Origin: Anaspis maculata
Lineage: Eukaryota; Arthropoda; Insecta; Coleoptera; Scraptiidae
NCBI GenBank assembly: GCA_949128115.1
Contig: OX421962.1
Span: 11,979,262 to 12,043,261 of the forward strand
Length of the DNA stretch: 64,000 nt
Direction of reading: 5' to 3'
In this document: one piece after another, positions 22,710-35,754 of the stretch
Layout of the letters: every line of letters starts with the position of its first letter
Numbering within the stretch: the stretch's first letter is position 1
Program-made: the position numbers and the translations under genes
Notes under the pieces: model-generated
What the model saw: the letters and a program-made list of their open reading frames with translations, nothing else
What the model was told of the DNA's origin: nothing
Databases searched by the model: none

Positions 22710-25700
22710 ACAAGTAGCTGCCAACTTCAAAAGTGGTGACCGATCGTTTCAAAAAACACGTGGGTTGATGCCTGAAGTCACGTGGGTTGAAGCCTGAAGT
22801 CACGTGGGTTGAAGCCTGAGGTCACGTGGGTTGAAGGCTGGAGTCACGTGGGTTAAAATCTGAACTTTTTGGATAACAATTGTGTCTTTTTTTTTGATAT
22901 TTGTGTTCGTTCGTCAGATGTTGCGTTTGGAACAAGTAGCTGCCAACTTCAAAAGTGGTGACCGATCGTTTAAAAAGTCACGTGGGTTGAAGCCTGAAGT
23001 CACGTGGGTTGATGCCTGGAGTCACGTGGGTTGAAGCCTGAAGTCACGTGGGTTGAAGCCTGAGGTCACGTGGGTTGAAGGCTGGAGTCACGTGGGTTAA
23101 AATCTGAACTTTTTGGATAACAATTGTGTCTTTTTTTTTGATATTTGTGTTCGTTCGTCAGATTTTGCGTTTGGAACAAGTAGCTGCCAACTTCAAAAGT
23201 GGTGACCGATCGTTTTCAAAGTCACGTGAGTTGAAGCCTGAAGTCACGTGGGTTGAAGCCTGAGGTCACGTGGGTTGGAGCCTGAAGTCACGTGGGTTGA
23301 AGCCTGGAGTCACGTGGGTTAAAACCTGAACTTTTTGAATAACAATTGTGTCCTCAGTTTTTTTTATATTTGTGTTCGTCAGATGTTGCGTTTGGAACAA
23401 GTAGCTGCCAACTCAAAAAGTGGTGACCGATCGTTTTGAAAGTCACGTGGGTTGAAGTTTGAAGTCACGTGGGTTGGAGCCTGAAGTCACGTGGGTTAAA
23501 ACCTGAACTCTTTGGATAACAATTGTGTCTTTTTTTTTGATATTTGTGTTCGTTCGTCAGATGTTGCGTTTGGAACAAGTAGCTGCCAACTCAAAAAGTG
23601 GTGACCGATCGTTTTTTAAGTCACGTGGGTTGGAGTTTGAAGTCACGTGGGTTGGAGCCTGAAGTCACGTGGGTTAAGAGCTGAACTTTTTGGATAACAA
23701 TTGTGTCTTTTTTTTTGATATTTGTGTTAGTTTGACGGATGTTGCGTTTGGAACAAGTAGCCGCCAACTCTAAAAGTGGTGACGGATCGTTTCAAAAGTC
23801 ACGTGGTTTGAAGCCTGGAGTCCCGTGGGTTGAAGCCTGAAGTCACGTGGGTTTAAACCTGAACTTTTTGGATAACAATTGTGTCTTTTTTTTTGATATT
23901 TGTGTTCGTTTGACGGATGTTGCGTTTGGAACAAGTAGCTGCCAACTTCAAAAGTGGTGACGGATCGTTTCAAAAGTCACGTGGGTTGAAGCCTGAAGTC
24001 ACGTGGGTTGAAGCCTGAAGTCACGTGGGTTGAAACCTGAACTTTTTGGATAACAATTGTGTCTTAAGTTTTTTTATATTTGTGTTCGTCAGATGTTGCG
24101 TTTGGAACAAGTAGCTGCCAACTCAAAAAGTGGTGACCGATCGTTTTTAAAGTCACGTGGGTTGGAGTTTGAAGTCACGTGGGTTGGAGCCTGAAGTCAC
24201 GTGGGTTAAGACCTGAACTTTTTGGATAACAATTGTGTCTTTTTTTTGATATTTGTGTTCGTTTGACGGATGTTGCGTTTGGAACAAGTAGCTGCCAACT
24301 CCAAAAGTGGTGACGGAACGTTTCAAAAGTCACGTGGGTTGAAGCCTGGAGTCACGTGGGTTGAAGCCTGAAGTCACGTGGGTTGAAACCTGAACTTTTT
24401 GGATAACAATTGTGTCTTGAGTTTTTTTATATTTGTGTTCGTCAGATGTTGCGTTTGGAACAAGGAGCTGCCAACTCAAAAAGTGGTGACCGATCGTTTT
24501 TAAAGTCACGTGGGTTAAAGTTTGAAGTCACGTGGGTTGGAGCCTGAAGTCACGTGGGTTGAAACCTGGACTTTTTGGATAACAATTGTGTCTTTTTTTT
24601 GATATTTGTGTTCGTTCGTCAGATGTTGCGTTTGGAACAAGTAGCTGCCAACTCAAAAAGTGGTGACCGATCGTTTTTAAAGTCACGTGGGTTGGAGTTT
24701 GAAGTCACGTGGGTTAAGACCTGAACTTTTTGGATAACAATTGTGTCTTTTTTTTTTGATATTTGTGTTCGTTTGACGGCTGTTGCGTTTGGAACAAGTA
24801 GCTGCCAACTCCAAAAGTGGTGACGGATCGTTTTAAAAGTCACGTGGGTTGAAGCCTGGAGTCACGTGGGTTGAAGCCTGAAGTCACGTGGTTTTGAACC
24901 TGAACTTTTTGGATAACAATTGTGTCTTTTTTTTTATATTTGTGTTCGTTCGTCAGATGTTGCGTTTGGAACAAGTAGCTGCCAACTTCAAAAGTGGTGA
25001 CCGATCGTTTTCACAGTCACGTGGGTTGAAGCCTGAAGTCACGTGGGTTAAAACCTGAACTTTTTGGATAACAATTGTGTCGTAAGTTTTTTATATATTT
25101 GTGTTCGTTCGTCAGATGTTGCGTTTGGAACAAGTAGTTGCCAACTCAAAAAGTAGTGACCGATCGTTTTTAAAACCACGTGGGTTGAAGTTTGAAGTCA
25201 CGTGGGCTGGAGCTTGAAGTCACGTGGGTCAAAACATGAACTTTTTGGATAACAATTGTGTCTTTTTTTTTGATATTTGTGTTCGTTTGTCGGATGTTGC
25301 GCTTGGAACAAGTAGCTGCCAACTCCAAAAGTGGTGACCGATCGTTTTTAAAGTCACGTGGGTTGGAGTTTGAAGGCACGTGGGTTGGAGCCTGAAGTCA
25401 CGTGGGTTAGGACCTGAACTTTTTGGATAACAATTGTGTCTTTTTTTTTGATATTTGTGTTCGTTTGACGGATGTTGCGTTTGGAACAAGTAGCTGCCAA
25501 CTCCAAAAGTGGTGACGGATCGTTTTGAAAGTCACGTGGGTTGAAGCCTGGAGTCACGTGGGTTGAAGCCTGAAGTCACGTGGGTTGGAGCCTGAAGTCA
25601 CGTGGGTTAGGACCTGAACTTTTTGGATAACAATTGTGTCTTTTTTTTTGATATTTGTGTTCGTTTGACGGATGTTGCGTTTGGAACAAGTAGCTGCCAA

Positions 25701-28700
25701 CTCAAAAAGTGGTGACCGATCGTTTTTAAAGTCACGTGGGTTGAAGTTTGAAGTCACGTGGGTTGGAGCCTGAAGTCACGTAGGTTTAAACCTGAACTTT
25801 TTGGATAACAATTGTGTCTATTTTTTGATATTTCTGTTCGTTCGTCAGATGTTGCGTTTGGAACGAGAAGCTGCCAACTTGAAAAGTGGTGACCGATCGT
25901 TTTCAAAGTCACGTGGGTTGAAGTTTGAAGTCACGTGGGTTGGAGCCTGAAGTCACGTGGGTTTAAACCTGAACTTTTTGGATAACAATTGTGTCTTTTT
26001 TTTTATATTTGTGCTCGTTCGTCGGATGTTGCGTTTGGAACAAGTAGCTGCCAACTCCAAAAGTGGTGACGGATTGTTTTAAAAGTCACGTGGGTTGAAG
26101 CCTGGAGTCACGTGGGTTGAAGCCTGGAGTCACGTGGGCCTTAACCTGAAATTTTTAGATAACAATTGTGTCTTTTTTTTTGAAATTTGTGTTCGTTTAT
26201 CAGTTGTTGCGTTTGGAACAAGTAGCTGCCAACTTCAAAAGTGGTGACTGATCGTTTTCAAAATCACGTGGGTTAAAACCTGAAATTTTTAGATAACAAT
26301 TGTGTCTTTTTTTTTGAAATTTGTGTTCGTTCATCAGTTGTTGCGTTTGGAACAAGTAGCTGCCAACTTCAAAAGTGGTGACCGATCGTTTCAAAAAACA
26401 CGTGGGTTGATGCCTGAAGTCACGTGGGTTGAAGCCTGAAGTCACGTGGGATGAAGCCTGAAGTCACGTGGGTTGAAAACTGAACTTTTTGGATAACAAT
26501 TGTGTCTTTAGTTTTTTGAAATTTGTGTTCGTTTATCAGTTGTTGCGTTTGGAACAAGTAGCTGCCAACTTCAAAAATGGTGACTGATCGTTTTCATAGT
26601 CACGTGGGTTGAAGCCTGGAGTCACGTGGGTTAAAGCCTGAAGTCACGTGGGTTTAAACCTGAACTTTTTGGATAACAATTGTGTCTTTTTTTCTATATT
26701 TGTATTCGTTCGTAAGATGTTGCGTTTGGAACAAGTAGCTGCCAACTTCAAAAGTGGTGACCGATCGTTTCAAAAAACACGTGGGTTGATGCCTGAAGTC
26801 ACGTGGTTTGAAGCCTGAAGTCACGTGGGTTGAAGCCTGAGGTCACGTGGGTTGAAGGCTGGAGTCACGTGGGTTAAAACCTGAACTTTTTGGATAACAA
26901 TTGAGTCTTTTTTTTTGATATTTGTGTTCGTTCGTCAGGTGTTGCGTTTGGAACAAGTAGCTGCCAACTTCAAAAGTGGTGACCGATCGTTTTAAAAGTC
27001 ACTTGGGTTGAAGCCTGAAGTCACGTGGGTTGAAGCCTGAAGTCACGTGGTTTGAAACCTGAAATTTTTAGATAACAATTGTGTCTTTTTTTTATATTTG
27101 TGTTCGTTCGTCGGATGTTGCGTTTGGAACAAGTAGCTGCCAACTCCAAAAGTGGTGACCGATCGTTTTAAAAGTCACGTGGGTTGAAGTTTGAAGTCAC
27201 GTGAGTTGAAGCCTGAAGTCACGTGGGTTGATGCCTGGAGTCACGTGGGTTGAACCCTGAACTTTTTGGATAACAATTGTGTCTTTAGTTTTTTGAAATT
27301 TGTGTTCGTTCATCAGTTGTTGCGTTTGGAACAAGTAGCTGCCAACTTCAAAAGTGGTGACCGATCGTTTTTAAAGTCACGTGGGTTGAAGTTTGAAGTC
27401 ACGTGGGTTGGAGCTTGAAGTCACGTGGGTTGAAACATGTACTTTTTGGATAACAATTGTGTCTTTTTTTTCTGATATTTGTGTTCGTTCGTCAGATGTT
27501 GCGTTTGGAACAAGTAGCTGCCAACTTCAAAAGTGGTGACTGATCGTTTTCAAAGTCACGTGGGTTAAAACCTGAAATTTTTAGATAACAATTGTGTCTT
27601 TTTTTTGAAATTTGTGTTCGTTCATTAGTTGTTGCGTTTGGAACAAGTAGCTGCCAACTTCAAAAGTGGTGACTGATCGTTTTCAAAGTCACGTGAGTTG
27701 AAGCCTGAAGTCACGTGGGTTGAAGCCTGGAGTCACGTGGGTTAAAACCTGAACTTTTTGAATAACAATTGTGTCTTAAGTTTTTTTTATATTTGTGTTC
27801 GTCAGATGTTGCGTTTGGAACAAGTAGCTGCCAACTCAAAAAGTGGTGACCGATTGTTTTTAAAGTCACGTGGGTTGAAGTTTGAAGTCACGTGGGTTGG
27901 AGCCTGAAGTCACGTGAGTTAAAACCTGAACTCTTTGGATAACAATTGAGTCTTTTTTTTATATTTGTGTTCGTTCGTCAGATGTTGCGTTTGAAACAAG
28001 TAGCTGCCAACTTCAAAAGTGGTGACCGATCGTTTCAAAGAACACGTGGGTTGATGCCTGAAGTCACGTGGGTTGAAGCCTGAAGTCACGTGGGTTGAAG
28101 CCTGAGGTCACGTGGGTTGAAGGCTGGAGTCACGTGGGTTAAAATCTGAACTTTTTGGATAACAATTGTGTCTTTTTTTTTGATATTTGTGTTCGTTCGT
28201 CAGATGTTGCGTTTGGAACAAGTAGCTGCCAACTTCAAAAGTGGTGACCGATCGTTTAAAAAGTCACGTGGGTTGAAGCCTGAAGTCACGTGGGTTGATG
28301 CCTGAAGTCACGTGGGTTGAAGCCTGAAGTCACGTGGGTTGAAGCCTGAGGTCACGTGGGTTGAAGGCTGGAGTCACGTGGGTTAAAATCTGAACTTTTT
28401 GGATAACAATTGTGTCTTTTTTTTTGATATTTGTGTTCGTTCGTCAGGAGTTGCGTTTGGAACAAGTAGCTGCCAACTTTAAAAGTGGTGACCGATCGTT
28501 TTAAAAGTCACTTGGGTTGAAGCCTGATGTCACGTGGGTTGAAGCCTGAAGTCACGTGGTTTAAAACCTGAAATTTTTAGATAACAATTGTGTCTTTTTT
28601 TTATATTTGTGTTCGTTCGTCAGATGTTGCGTTTAGAACAAGTAGCTGCCAACTCAAAAAGTGGTGACCGATCGTTTTTAAAGTCACGTGGGTTGGAGCC

Positions 28701-31700
28701 TGAAGTCACGTGGGTTGAAGCCTGGAGTCACGTGGGTTAAAACCTGAACTTTTTGAATAACAATTGTGTCTTAAGTTTTTTTTATATTTGTGTTCGTCAG
28801 ATGTTGCGTTTGGAACAAGTAGCTGCCAACTCAAAAAGTGGTGACCGATCGTTTTTAAAGTCACGTGGGTTGAAGTTTGAAGTCACGTGGGTTGGAGCCT
28901 TAAGTCACGTGGGTTAAAACCTGAACTCTTTTGATAACAATTGTGTATTTTTTTTTGATATTTGTGTTCGTTCGTCAGATGTTGCGTTTGGAACAAGTAG
29001 CTGCCAGCTCAAAAAGTTGTGACCGATCGTTTTTAAAGTCACGTGGGTTGGAGTTTGAAGTCACGTGGGTTGGAGCCTGAAGTCACGTGGGTTTAGACCT
29101 GAACTTTTTGGATAACAATTGTGTCTTTTTTTTTATATTTGTGTTAGTTTGACGGATGTTGCGTTTGGAACAAGTAGCTGCCAACTCCAAAAGTGGTGAC
29201 GGATCGCTTCAAAAGTCACGTGGTTTGAAGCCTGGAGTCCCGTGGGTTGGAGCCTGAAGTCACGTGGGTTTAAACCTGAACTTTTTGGATAACAATTGTG
29301 TCTTTTTTTTTGATATTTGTGTTCGTTCGTCAAATGTTGCGTTTGGATTAAGTAGCTGCCAACTCCAAAAGTGGTTACCGATCATTTCAAGGTCACGTGG
29401 GGTGAAGCCTGAAGTCACGTGGGTTGAAGCCTGAGGTCACGTGGGTTGAAGGCTGGAGTCACGTGGGTTAAAACCTGAACTTTTTGGATAACAATTGTGT
29501 CTTTTTTTTCATATTTGTGTTCGTTCGTCAGATGTTGCGTTTGGAACAAGTAGCTGCCAACTTCAAAAGTGGTTACCGATCAATTTCAAGGTCACGTGAT
29601 TTGAAGCCTGAGGTCACTTGGGTTGAAGCCTGAAGTCACGTGGATTGAAACCTGAACTTTTTGGATAGCAATTGTGTCTTTAGTTTTTTGAAATTTGTGT
29701 TCGTTCATCAGTTGTTGCGTTTGGAACAAGTAGCTGCCAACTTCAAAAGTGGTTACCGATCGTTTCAAAAAACACGTGGGTTGATGCCTGAAGTCACGTG
29801 GGTTGAAGCCTGAAGTCACGTGGGTTGAAGGCTGGAGTCACGTGGGCTTAAACCTGAACTTTTTGGATAACAATTGTGTCTTTTTTTCTATATTTGTATT
29901 CGTTCGTCAGATGTTGCGTTTGGAACAAGTAGCTGCCAACTTCAAAAGTGGTTACCGATCGTTTCAAAAAACACGTGGGTTGATGCCTGAAGTCACGTGG
30001 TTTGAAGCCTGAAGTCACGTGGGTTGAAGCCTGAGGTCACGTGGGTTGAAGGCTGGAGTCACGTGGGTTAAAACCTGAACTTTTTGGATAACAATTGTGT
30101 CCTTTTTTTTTATATTTGTGTTCGTTTGACGGATGTTGCGTTTGGAACAAGTAGCTGCCAACTTCAAAAGTGGTGACGGATCGTTCCAAAAGTCACGTGG
30201 GTTGAAGCCTGGAGTCACGTGGGTTGAAGCCTGAAGTCACGTGGGTTTAAACCTGAACTTTTTGGATAACAATTGTGTCTTAAGTTTTTTTATATTTGTG
30301 TTCGTCAGATGTTGCGTTTGAAACAAGTAGCTGCCAACTCAAAAAGTGGTGACCGATCGTTTTCAAAGTCACGTGGGTTAGAGTATGAAGTCACGTGGGT
30401 TGGAGCCTGAAGTCACGTGGGTTAAAACCTGAACTTTTTGGATAACAATTGTGTCTTTTTTTTGATATTTGTGTTCGTTCGTCAGATGTTGTGTTTGGAA
30501 CAAGTAGCTGCCAACTCAAAAAGTGGTGACCGATCGTTTTTAAAGTCACGTGGGTTGGAGTTTGAAGTCACGTGGGTTGGAGCCTGAAGTCACGTGGGTT
30601 GAGACCTGAACTTTTTGGATAACAATTGTGTCTTTTTTTTTTATATTTGTGTTCGTTTGACGGCTGTTGCGTTTGGAACAAGTAGCTGCCAACTTCAAAA
30701 GTGGTGACCGATCGTTTTCAAAGTCACGTGGGTTGAAGCCTGGAGTCACGTGGGTTGAAGCCTGGAGTCACGTGAGTTTAAAACTGAACTTTTTGGATAA
30801 CAATTGTGTCTTTAGTTTTTTGGAATTTGTGTTCGTTTATCAGTTGTTGCGTTTGGAACAAGTTGCTGCCAACTTCAAAAGTGGTGACCGATCGACTTCA
30901 AAGTCACGTGGGTTGAAGCCTGAAGTCACGTGGGTTGAAGCCTGGAGTCACGTGGGTTAAAACCTGAACTTTTTGGATAACAATTGTGTCGTGAGTTTTT
31001 TTTTCCATTTGTGTTCGTTCGTCAGATGTTGCGTTTGGAACAAGTAGCTGCTAACTCAAAAAGTGGTGACCGATCGTTTTTAAAGTCACGTGAGTTGAAG
31101 TTTGAAGTCACGTGGGTTGGAGCTTGCAGTCACGTGGGTTGAAACATGAACTTTTTGGATAACAATTGTGTCTTTTTTTTATATTTGTGTTCGTTTGTCG
31201 GATGTTGCGCTTGGAACAAGTAGCTGCCAACTCCAAAAGTGGTGACGGATCGTTTTAAAAGTCACGTGGGTTGAAGCCTGGAGTCAGTTGGGTTGAAGCC
31301 TGGAGTCACGTGGGTTTAAACCTGAACTTTTTGGATAACAATTGTGTCTTTTATTCTATATTTGTATTCGTTCGTCAGATGTTGCGTTTGGAACAAGTAG
31401 CTGCCAACTTCAAAAGTTGTGACCGATCGTTTCAAAAAACACGTGGGTTGATGCCTGAAGTCACGTGGGTTGAAGCCTGAAGTCACGTGGGTTGAAGCCT
31501 GAGGTCACGTGGGTTGAAGGCTGGAGTCACGTGGGTTAAAACCTGAACTTTTTGGATAACAATTGTGTCTTTTTTTTTGATATTTGTGTTCGTTCGTCAG
31601 ATGTTGCGTTTGGAACAAGTAGCTGCCAACTTCAAAAGTGGTTACCGATCGTTTTCAAAGTCACGTGGGTTGAAGCCTGGAGTCACGTGGGTTGAAGCCT

Positions 31701-34700
31701 GAAGTCACGTGGGTTTAAACCTGAACTTTTTGGATAACAATTGTGTCTTTTTTTTTATATTTGTGTTCGTTCGTCAGATGTTGCGTTTGGAACAAGTAGC
31801 TACCAACTTCAAAAGTGGTGACCGATCGTTTTCAAAGTCACGTGGGTTGAAGCCTGAAGTCACGTGGGTTGAAACCTGAACTTTTTGGATAACAATTGTG
31901 TCGTAAGTTTTTTTTATATTTGTGTTTGTTCGTCAGATGTTGCGTTTGGAACAAGTAGCTGCCAACTCAAAAAGTGGTGACCGATCGTTTTTAAAGTCAC
32001 GTGAGTTGATGTTTTAAGTCACGTGGGTTGGAGCTTCCAGTCACGTGGGTTGAAACATGAACTTTTTGGATAACAATTGTATCTTTTTTTCTATATTTGT
32101 ATTCGTTCGTCAGATGTTGCGTTTGGAACAAGTAGCTGCCAACTTCAAAAATGGTTACCGATCGTTTCAAAAAACACGTGGGTTGATGCCTGAAGTCGCG
32201 TGGGTTGAAGCCTGAAGTCACGTGGGTTGAAGCCTGAGGTCACGTGGGTTGAAGGCTGGAGTCACGTGGGTTAAAACCTGAACTTTTTGGATAACAATTG
32301 TGTCTTTTTTTTTTGATATTTGTGTTCGTTCGTCAGATGTTGCGTTTGGGACAAGTAGCTGCCAACTCCAAAAGTGGTGACCGATCGTTTTAAAAGTCAC
32401 GTGGGTTGGAGTTTGAAGTCACGTGGGTTGGAGCCTGAAGTCACGTGGGTTAAGACCTGAATTTTTTGAATAACAATTGTGTCTTAAGTTTTTTTTATAT
32501 TTGTGTTCGTCAGATGTTGCGTTTGGAACAAGTAGCTGCCAACTCAAAAAGTGGTGACCGATTGTTTTTAAAGTCACGTGGGTTGAAGTTTGAAGTCACG
32601 TGGGTTGGAGCCTGAAGTCACGTGAGTTAAAACCTGAACTCTTTGGATAACAATTGAGTCTTTTTTTTATATTTGTGTTCGTTCGTCAGATGTTGCGTTT
32701 GAAACAAGTAGCTGCCAACTTCAAAAGTGGTGACCGATCGTTTCAAAAAACACGTGGGTTGATGCCTGAAGTCACGTGGGTTGAAGCCTGAAGTCACGTG
32801 GGTTGAAGCCTGAGGTCACGTGGGTTGAAGGCTGGAGTCACGTGGGTTAAAATCTGAACTTTTTGGATAACAATTGTGTCTTTTTTTTTGATATTTGTGT
32901 TCGTTCGTCAGATGTTGCGTTTGGAACAAGTAGCTGCCAACTTCAAAAGTGGTGACCGATCGTTTAAAAAGTCACGTGGGTTGAAGCCTGAAGTCACGTG
33001 GGTTGATGCCTGAAGTCACGTGGGTTGAAGCCTGAAGTCACGTGGGTTGAAGCCTGAGGTCACGTGGGTTGAAGGCTGGAGTCACGTGGGTTAAAATCTG
33101 AACTTTTTGGATAACAATTGTGTCTTTTTTTTTGATATTTGTGTTCGTTCGTCAGGAGTTGCGTTTGGAACAAGTAGCTGCCAACTTTAAAAGTGGTGAC
33201 CGATCGTTTTAAAAGTCACTTGGGTTGAAGCCTGATGTCACGTGGGTTGAAGCCTGAAGTCACGTGGTTTAAAACCTGAAATTTTTAGATAACAATTGTG
33301 TCTTTTTTTTATATTTGTGTTCGTTCGTCAGATGTTGCGTTTAGAACAAGTAGCTGCCAACTCAAAAAGTGGTGACCGATCGTTTTTAAAGTCACGTGGG
33401 TTGGAGTTTGAAGTCACGTGGGTTGGAGCCTGAAGTCACGTGAGTTTAAAACTGAACTTTTTGGATAACAATTGTGTCTTTTTTTTTATATTTGTGTTCG
33501 TTCGTCAGATGTTGCGTTTGGAACAAATAGCTACCAACTTCAAAAGTGGTGACCGATCGTTTTCAAAGTCACGTGGGTTGAAACCTGAACTTTTTGGATA
33601 ACAATTGTGTCTTTAGTTTTTTGAAATTTGTGTTCGTTTATCAGTTGTTGCGTTTGGAACAAGTTGCTGCCAATTTCAAAAGTGGTGACCGATCGACTTC
33701 AAAGTCACGTGGGTTGAAGCCTGAAGTCACGTGGGTTGAAGCCTGGAGTCACGTGGGTTAAAACCTGAACTTTTTGATTAACGATTGTGCCTTAAGTTTT
33801 TTTTTATATTTGTGTTCGTCAGATGTTGTGTTTGGAACAAGTAGCTGCCAACTCAAAAAGTGGTGACCGATCGTTTTTAAAGTCACGTGGGTTGGAGTTT
33901 GAAGTCACGTGGGTTGGAGCCTGAAGTCACGTGGGTTAAGACCTGAACTTTTTGGATAACAATTGTGTCTTTTTTTTGATATTTGTGTTCGTTTGACGGC
34001 TGTTGCGTTTGGAACAAGTAGCTGCCAACTTCAAAAGTGGTGACCGATCGTTTTCAAAGTCACGTGGGTTGAAGCCTGGGGTCACGTGGGTTGAAGCCTG
34101 AAGTCACGTGGGTTTAAACCTGAACTTTTTGGATAACAATTGTGTCTTTTTTTTTATATTTGTGTTCGTTCGTCAGATGTTGCGTTTGGAACAAGTAGCT
34201 ACCAACTTCAAAAGTGGTGACCGATCGTTTTCAAAGTCACGTGGGTTGAAGCCTGAAGTCACGTGGGTTGAAACCTGAACTTTTTGGATAACAATTGTGT
34301 CTTTAGTTTTTTGAAATTTGTGTTCGTTTATCAGTTGTTGCGTTTGGAACAAGTTGCTGCCAATTTCAAAAGTGGTGACCGATCGACTTCAAAGTCACGT
34401 GGGTTGAAGCCTGAAGTCACGTGGGTTGAAGCCTGGAGTCACGTTGGTTAAAACCTGAACTTTTTGGATAACAATTGTGTCGTGAGTTTTTTTTTCCATT
34501 TGTGTTCGTTCGTCAGATGTTGCGTTTGGAACAAGTAGCTGCCAACTCGAAAAGTGGTGACCGGTCGTTTTTAAAGTCACGTGAGTTGAAGTTTGAAGTC
34601 ACGTGGGTTGGAGCTTGCAGTCACGTGGGTTGAAACATGAACTTTTTGGATAACAATTGTGTCTTTTTTTTTATATTTGTGTTCGTTTGTCGGATGTTGC

Positions 34701-35750
34701 GCTTGGAACAAGTAGCTGCCAACTCCAAAAGTGGTGACGGATCGTTTTAAAAGTCACGTGGGTTGAAGCCTGAAGTCACGTGGGTTGAAGCCTGAGGTCA
34801 CTTGGGTTGAAAGCTGGAGTCACGTGGGTTAAAACCTGAACTTTTTGGATAACAATTGTGTCTTGAGTTTTTTTATATTTGTGTTCGTCAGATGTTGCGT
34901 TTGGAACAAGGAGCTGCCAACTCAAAAAGTGGTGACCGATCGTTTTTAAAGTCACGTGGGTTAAAGTTTGAAGTCACGTGGGTTGGAGCCTGAAGTCACG
35001 TGGGTTGAAACCTGGACTTTTTGGATAACAATTGTGTCTTTTTTTTGATATTTGTGTTCGTTCGTCAGATGTTGCGTTTGGAACAAGTAGCTGCCAACTC
35101 AAAAAGTGGTGACCGATCGTTTTTAAAGTCACGTGGGTTGGAGTTTGAAGTCACGTGGGTTAAGACCTGAACTTTTTGGATAACAATTGTGTCTTTTTTT
35201 TTTGATATTTGTGTTCGTTTGACGGCTGTTGCGTTTGGAACAAGTAGCTGCCAACTCCAAAAGTGGTGACGGATCGTTTTAAAAGTCACGTGGGTTGAAG
35301 CCTGGAGTCACGTGGGTTGAAGCCTGAAGTCACGTGGTTTTGAACCTGAACTTTTTGGATAACAATTGTGTCTTTTTTTTTATATTTGTGTTCGTTCGTC
35401 AGATGTTGCGTTTGGAACAAGTAGCTGCCAACTTCAAAAGTGGTGACCGATCGTTTTCACAGTCACGTGGGTTGAAGCCTGAAGTCACGTGGGTTAAAAC
35501 CTGAACTTTTTGGATAACAATTGTGTCGTAAGTTTTTTATATATTTGTGTTCGTTCGTCAGATGTTGCGTTTGGAACAAGTAGTTGCCAACTCAAAAAGT
35601 AGTGACCGATCGTTTTTAAAACCACGTGGGTTGAAGTTTGAAGTCACGTGGGCTGGAGCTTGAAGTCACGTGGGTCAAAACATGAACTTTTTGGATAACA
35701 ATTGTGTCTTTTTTTTTGATATTTGTGTTCGTTTGTCGGATGTTGCGCTT
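22710..35750 (+). repeat. 13.02-kb higher-order unit, copy 1
   Basis: Matches 35,755-47,062. The offset is 13,044 at the left end, then 13,022 after a 22-bp sub-repeat is lost in copy 2 near 37.02 kb, then 13,021 (GAACGAGAAG at 25861 and 38882). Its right part, 34,861-35,760, is itself a copy of about 24,415-25,314 (offset 10,446), and about 27.75-28.56 kb recurs at 32.46-33.28 kb (offset about 4.71 kb). Confidence 0.85.
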
Positions 35751-35754
35751 GGAA